The notes beneath the pieces were generated by a model. The model was given only the letters and a program-made list of their open reading frames with translations, was not told the origin of the DNA and did not search any database. The position numbers and the translations under genes are program-made. A DNA stretch of 64,000 nucleotides from Henckelia pumila (lineage: Eukaryota; Streptophyta; Magnoliopsida; Lamiales; Gesneriaceae), in NCBI RefSeq assembly GCF_033568475.1, contig NC_133122.1, positions 147,202,861 to 147,266,860 of the forward strand, in the 5' to 3' direction. Positions 60,241 through 64,000 of this stretch are shown here, one piece after another. Numbering within the stretch: position 1 is the stretch's first letter; each line of letters begins with the position of its first letter.

Positions 60241-60254
60241 TCCTTGGGGTCCAA

Positions 60255-60400
60255 AAATGACTTCGGAAGGACCAAAACAGTTCGGAGCACACGGACCAGT
60301 TCGGGCCCTCCGAACCCGAGTTCGGACCGTCCGAACTCAGCAGAGCCCAGGTGTCAAAATGGCTCGGACAAGTGGCAGTTCGAACAGTCCGAACTTCGCC
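60255..60400 (+). repeat. Palindrome array upstream of LTR TATA box
   Basis: TTCGGGCCCTCCGAAC, GTTCGGACCGTCCGAAC and GTTCGAACAGTCCGAAC, plus weaker units, lie just before the TATA box. Same half-sites as at 619-922. Confidence 0.7.
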
Positions 60401-61592
60401 TATAAATAGGGGTCCGAATCCCTCATTTTTAAGTGCAAAAATTCCTCTCCTCTCCCGGTAATCGCTCTATTTAAGGGCTTCGGGACTCTTTCTTTAAGAG
60501 TTGGAGTATGAAATAGTATATTTTTATAGCGGACAGTGTCCGCAGTAGCAGCCAAGCGGCGGAGCTCTAGCGAGGCGTCTAGGGGTCGTAGCTAGGCTAT
60601 GCCCAGGCTCTGGGGCATGCGTCATCAGCGGGCTGACGACGGACGAAGGTATGGATTTGGTTCTCATATAGTAAATAGGGAGTAGACTATAATTTAATTA
60701 AGGCTTTTAGAGCCTAGTAGGTGATGTTTGGCATGCTAGGTAATGCATGGTTATTTATGTTGTAGTGTTGCATGGTAGGCTTGGACCTAGATGGGAGCTT
60801 CTAGGATCTGCCTTAGTAAGGTACGGAAGTATTATTCCAGATATCCAGATTAAGTATGCATGTATTATGTGTTTGCATGGATTATGTGATTGCATGTTTT
60901 ATATGCCTTTATATATACAGCATGTCACGACTGTATGTTGCATACATGAGCATATTGAGTCTATATCCTTGCGATATCCGGTATTGGGATATTTATCCTG
61001 TCAGTAGATGGTTGGACACAGAGACACGTGTTAGGTCACCAAAATCAGTTGGAGACAAATATCGTGTTAGGTCACTGATATTTGGTTGGACACGTGTACT
61101 TGTGTTAGGTCACCATCAGGGCTTCTGAGTATGTTGGTCACCTCCTATAGCGACGGCTCAGCGTAGCACATACCAGGACCCAAGTTTGTTCTTGATCAGA
61201 TATTCTTGACCTCGTGTCTTGGTACACAGTTCACTTGCATACATGCACATATAATATCATATACTCATACTCTCGTACTGAGCTTTTCGTGCTCACGTCC
61301 CGTTCTTTGTTGTATCTGAACACCCTATTCCATGGGGCAGGTTTGCGGCTGGATGAGGCGGGTGGTTTCAGGAGAGCTTAGGCGTTGGATGACCAGCAAT
61401 GCTTTGTCTAGGCTTTTGTTTCTGTTGTATTTGGGTTAATACATTGGATTTATTCGATTTGATTGTATCATAATTATTTTATTTGGGGATTTATTTATGT
61501 TTTTCCGCTGTTAATTCTGATGATTTTATTATTTAAGTTAAATGCATGCTTAAGCTTCTGATTAATAGGTGATCACGATGCGGGTCACTACA

Positions 61593-61815
61593 ACCTCATT
61601 TGAATAGCATCGACAACATCCTCTAGAGGTGTAGTATTTTATGATTGGTATGTATATAGCTGGTGTCTTTTCAAAATTTATGTTGAATAATTTTTTTTTT
61701 ATTTCGACATATTGTTTTATGATTTACCACTTTAAAAATATTTTATATATTACTTGTTTATATCATAGGTTATATGATCATTTAACTTAAAAATTCACAA
61801 AATATATAAAGATTT
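61593..61815. other. Short AT-rich spacer between LTR elements
   Basis: No gene seen. The last five bases before the Copia LTR, GATTT (61811-61815), should be its target duplication. Confidence 0.5.
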
Positions 61816-61823
61816 TGTTAGAA

Positions 61824-62026
61824 GTGCAAATTGCTCAAAAATCCCCAATGCAAACATGTTTTGCTCTGCACTCCCTAGCCATTTTTTTGCACCACATTTT
61901 TTGTTAATTTGTACCACATCTTGTATGGTTTTGTACCACATCTTGTATTGTTTTGTACCACATTTTATTACTAGGGACTCCAAAGCAAAACATGTTTGCA
62001 TTTGGGGATTTTTTAGCAAATTTCCC
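61824..62026. mobile_element. Mutator-type MITE with 9-bp TSD at the tip of the Copia LTR
   Basis: 203 bp with ~50-bp imperfect inverted arms: left GTGCAAATTGCTCAAAAATC and right (reversed) GGGAAATTTGCTAAAAAATC, both continuing into CCCCAA.TGCAAACATG. Flanks are TTGTTAGAA at 61815-61823 and 62027-62035, a perfect 9-bp duplication. The centre repeats TTGTACCACATCTTGTAT-like units about four times. Confidence 0.85.
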
Positions 62027-62114
62027 TTGTTAGAATATGATAGATAAAGATAAGATGCAGATTTACCGAAATAGATTTAATGATAATTTTTATTGAAGAA
62101 AAATAAAATATTTT

Positions 62115-62203
62115 TTTATTACAAAGAGGATAGGATGACTCGAACTCGAGTCTTTGCCGATTAACGGACAAGTGAGACCAATTGTGCTACAAGTCCCCAG
62201 ATC
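62115..62203 (-). mobile_element. Ultra-short tRNA-like SINE in the Copia LTR
   Basis: 89 bp, minus strand. A tRNA-like head of about 73 nt starts GGGGACTTGTAGCACAATTGG (A box TAGCACAATTGG) and has a B box AGTTCGAGTCA, then a very short TTTGTAATAAAAA tail. It is flanked by the 16-bp direct repeat AAAAATAAAATATTTT (62099-62114 and 62204-62219), as expected for LINE-mediated insertion. No body beyond the tRNA-like unit is seen. Confidence 0.65.
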
Positions 62204-62649
62204 AAAAATAAAATATTTTGGAATTTGAGAAAAAAATGAGTATTTTTGGATTATTAAAAATTAGATCATGACACCAAAATTAATCATTTAAGTTTTCCAA
62301 ATTAATAAATAGTATAAATTATATATAATGGATTAGCATAAAAAATTTGCAATCTTATTTTATTTATATTTTAAAATTCAATCTTATCTTAATCTATATT
62401 TTAAAATTTCTATATATTTTATCACTCTTAACAAAAAAAATGAAAAAAATAATATTTGTGTTGTAGATAATTTGTTGTAAATGATCAGATTTTATCATGT
62501 TATCTACTATTCAAATCTATAAATGCACTCTATAAATAAAGGTGTCCATTCTTTATAATTTTTAACACGTTATCAGCGCGAGTGCTCTTTGAGCTAAAAC
62601 TCACAAATATTTTTCTTTTTTTGTATGAATGTTATCGATGAAGCACAAT

Positions 62650-64000
62650 ATTTAAATTGATATTAGATGTCGAGATCCACCTTGTTTCTATGAATTTAGG
62701 AGATACTATAAAAGAAGAAAACAAAACATCCGTGCAGGATCGTGCAAAAGCACTCATTTTCCTTCGGCGTCATCTCAATGATAGTTTGAAGGTCGAGTAT
62801 CTCACTATGAAAGAGCCACAAGAGCTTTGGACAAATATGAAAGACAGATTTGACCATCAAAAAACGGTAGTTTTTCCGTGAGCCCGATATGAATAGATGT
62901 ATCTACGCTTACAATATTTCAAATTTGTAAGTGATTATAACTCTGCACTATTCAAGGTTAGTTCCACGCTAACACTTTGTGGGGAGAAAGTTACTGATCA
63001 AGACATGTTAGAAAAGATTTTCTCCACCTTTCACGCATCAAATGTGCTCCTGCAGCAGCAATACCGTGAGCGTGAATTTAAAAAGTATTCTGAACGTATC
63101 TCATGTTTACTTGTTGCTGAACAAATAATGAGCTGCTCATGAAAAATCATCAGTTGCACCCAACTGGATCTGCACCATTTTCTGAAGCAAATAAAGTTGC
63201 ATTTCCTGAAGCAAATGCTAACTCAACTCAAAACAATGAGCGAGGGCATGTGCATGTGCGTGGACGTGGTCGCATTCAAAGAAAAGACTATCAGCAACAA
63301 AATGGGAAGAAACATAAAATAAGCCACTAGCAGCGGAATTTCGATTGTGGAAAAACAAATGAGAAAATTTCAAATAAGCATGAAGATAAATGTTATAGGT
63401 GTGGAGTGGAAGGACATTGGTCTTGTACAAAACATCTTGTGGACCTCTATCAAAACTCGATCAAAGGAAAAGAAAAAATAGAGACATTTTTTGGAAAATG
63501 GTGATCAAATTGATATAACTCATTTGGATGTCTTGGATTTATTTGCTCGTCCAGATGGAAATATTGATCATTTGGTTGGTGGTGGTGTGTTAGAAGATAC
63601 GGAATAATTGTTTCCTTCGAATTTTTTTTAGTTTCAATTGTTTTTAGGTCGTGATTTTGTTTTACTATTCGTTTATATTTTAGGTTGTCATTGAAGTTTT
63701 GTCTAAAAATTATTCAATAAATATTTGATTATTTATTATGAAAATCTTTCATGTTATTTGTCATCTTATTGAAGTTATAACTTATTAAGTTATATTTTTT
63801 TCAGATTAATGATGAAATATCATGATGAATGTCTAGCAGATAGTGGTACAACACATACCATTCTTCAAAATAAAAGGTATTTTTTTGAATTAACATTATC
63901 TTGAAATAATGTTACAACAATGTCGGGTGCATAAAAAATTATTGAAGGTTATGGAAAGGCAAATATCATTTTGTCAAATGATACAAGCCTATACATTGAA
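62650..64000 (+). pseudogene. Copia Gag and protease start, disrupted
   Basis: Gag text runs in several frames: LDVEIHLVSMNLGDTIKEEN, then DRAKALIFLRRHLNDSLK, stop TGA at 62879-62881, then SALFKVSSTLTLCGEKVTDQ and NVLLQQQYREREFKKYSERI. An Arg/Gly-rich tract (HVHVRGRGRIQRK) and a damaged zinc knuckle (CYRCGVEGHWSC) follow. Gag ends at TAA 63605-63607. After ~200 bp without coding text, protease begins with ATG 63809 and DECLADSGTTHTILQ (active-site DSG 63839-63847). Stops follow near 63900, so this copy is inactive. Confidence 0.8.

Larger units (their letters stand above)
59700..61592 (+). mobile_element. Ty3/gypsy-type solo LTR, split by a Cassandra solo LTR
   Basis: Begins TATAGTAGCCCGG (TG mutated to TA) and ends GGGTCACTACA, flanked by ACCTC on both sides (59695-59699 and 61593-61597). 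The TATA box TATAAATA is at 60401-60408, with TCGGA/TCCGA palindromes just upstream. Subtracting the Cassandra insert leaves about 1509 bp, close to the 1493 bp LTR at 494. The open frames at 60140-60409 and 60747-61128 are LTR sequence. Confidence 0.9.
61816..64000 (+). mobile_element. Copia element, 5' LTR, gag and start of pol (runs off window)
   Basis: The LTR starts TGTTAGAA at 61816 and ends TTTTTAACA at 62567, followed by CGTTATCAGCGCGAG (primer-site position), a Copia-type gag and a protease start. The LTR carries two nested insertions (61824-62026 and 62115-62203); without them and their target duplicates it is about 435 bp. The TATA box TATAAATA is at 62531-62538. The 3' end lies beyond the window. 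Confidence 0.75.

Noticed and set aside
60140-61128. Three open frames of 86-90 codons
   Set aside because: All lie in the gypsy-type or Cassandra LTR and have no protein similarity.
62128-62203. A functional tRNA gene on the minus strand
   Set aside because: A and B boxes are present, but the anticodon stem pairs poorly, the acceptor ends match only partly, and it is flanked by a 16-bp direct repeat with an A-rich tail; retroposed SINE is the better reading.

Overview
This is a piece of plant nuclear DNA, from a eudicot and possibly an asterid (the taxonomic guess is weak). The evidence is spliced plant genes (a plastid ribosomal protein with a transit peptide and plant-type ATG11), two intronless BAHD acyltransferase genes, AT-rich intergenic DNA, and dense plant-type mobile elements (Ty3/gypsy chromovirus, Ty1/copia, LINE, hAT, Cassandra, TRIM, Stowaway and Mutator MITEs, Helitron-like ends). 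Only four genes look functional: two BAHD (HCT/SHT-like) acyltransferases at 12617-13966 (+) and 35512-36867 (-), RPL35 (plastid bL35c, three exons, 46470-49040, +), and ATG11 (selective-autophagy scaffold, five coding exons, 50559-58200, -).

Layout. 1-11330 is a nest of dead elements. The 3' end of a chromovirus (LTR 494-1986) sits in an hAT transposon (1987 to about 5040), which sits in a decayed LINE (5041-11330); the LINE is split again by a reverse-oriented solo LTR (6308-7754, TSD TGGAC). The first BAHD gene follows, with an AC element and TATA box. 14-20 kb is AT-rich DNA with an hAT MITE and a Stowaway MITE. 19.7-33 kb is a degenerate ~120-bp minisatellite split by two solo LTRs. The first (20160-30307) encloses a structurally complete but coding-defective Copia element (20732-29625). 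The second (30536-32925) encloses a Ty3/gypsy-type solo LTR (30677-31986). The second BAHD gene faces the first, about 21.5 kb away. 37-46 kb is AT-rich intergenic DNA with Helitron-like ends, nested MITEs, a LINE tail and a complete TRIM (44053-44437). RPL35 and ATG11 are convergent. Beyond ATG11 lies a Ty3/gypsy-type solo LTR (59700-61592) with a Cassandra (5S-bearing) solo LTR inside it. Last is the 5' part of another Copia element, whose LTR carries a 9-bp-TSD MITE and a tiny tRNA-like SINE.

The genes do not form a pathway cluster. The BAHD pair is an inverted duplicate probably acting in hydroxycinnamoyl ester or amide formation; RPL35 serves plastid translation; ATG11 serves cytosolic autophagy. 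The most unusual signals are: arrays of imperfect palindromes upstream of the TATA box in four related gypsy-type LTRs; a near-perfect 63-bp-arm foldback with retrotransposon-style TG..CA ends and 5-bp TSD inside an RPL35 intron; a very recent Copia insertion lacking both integrase aspartates; and the stack of insertions, dated relative to each other by target-site duplications. Target-site duplications were read by eye; exon borders were inferred from splice sites, phase and family knowledge.
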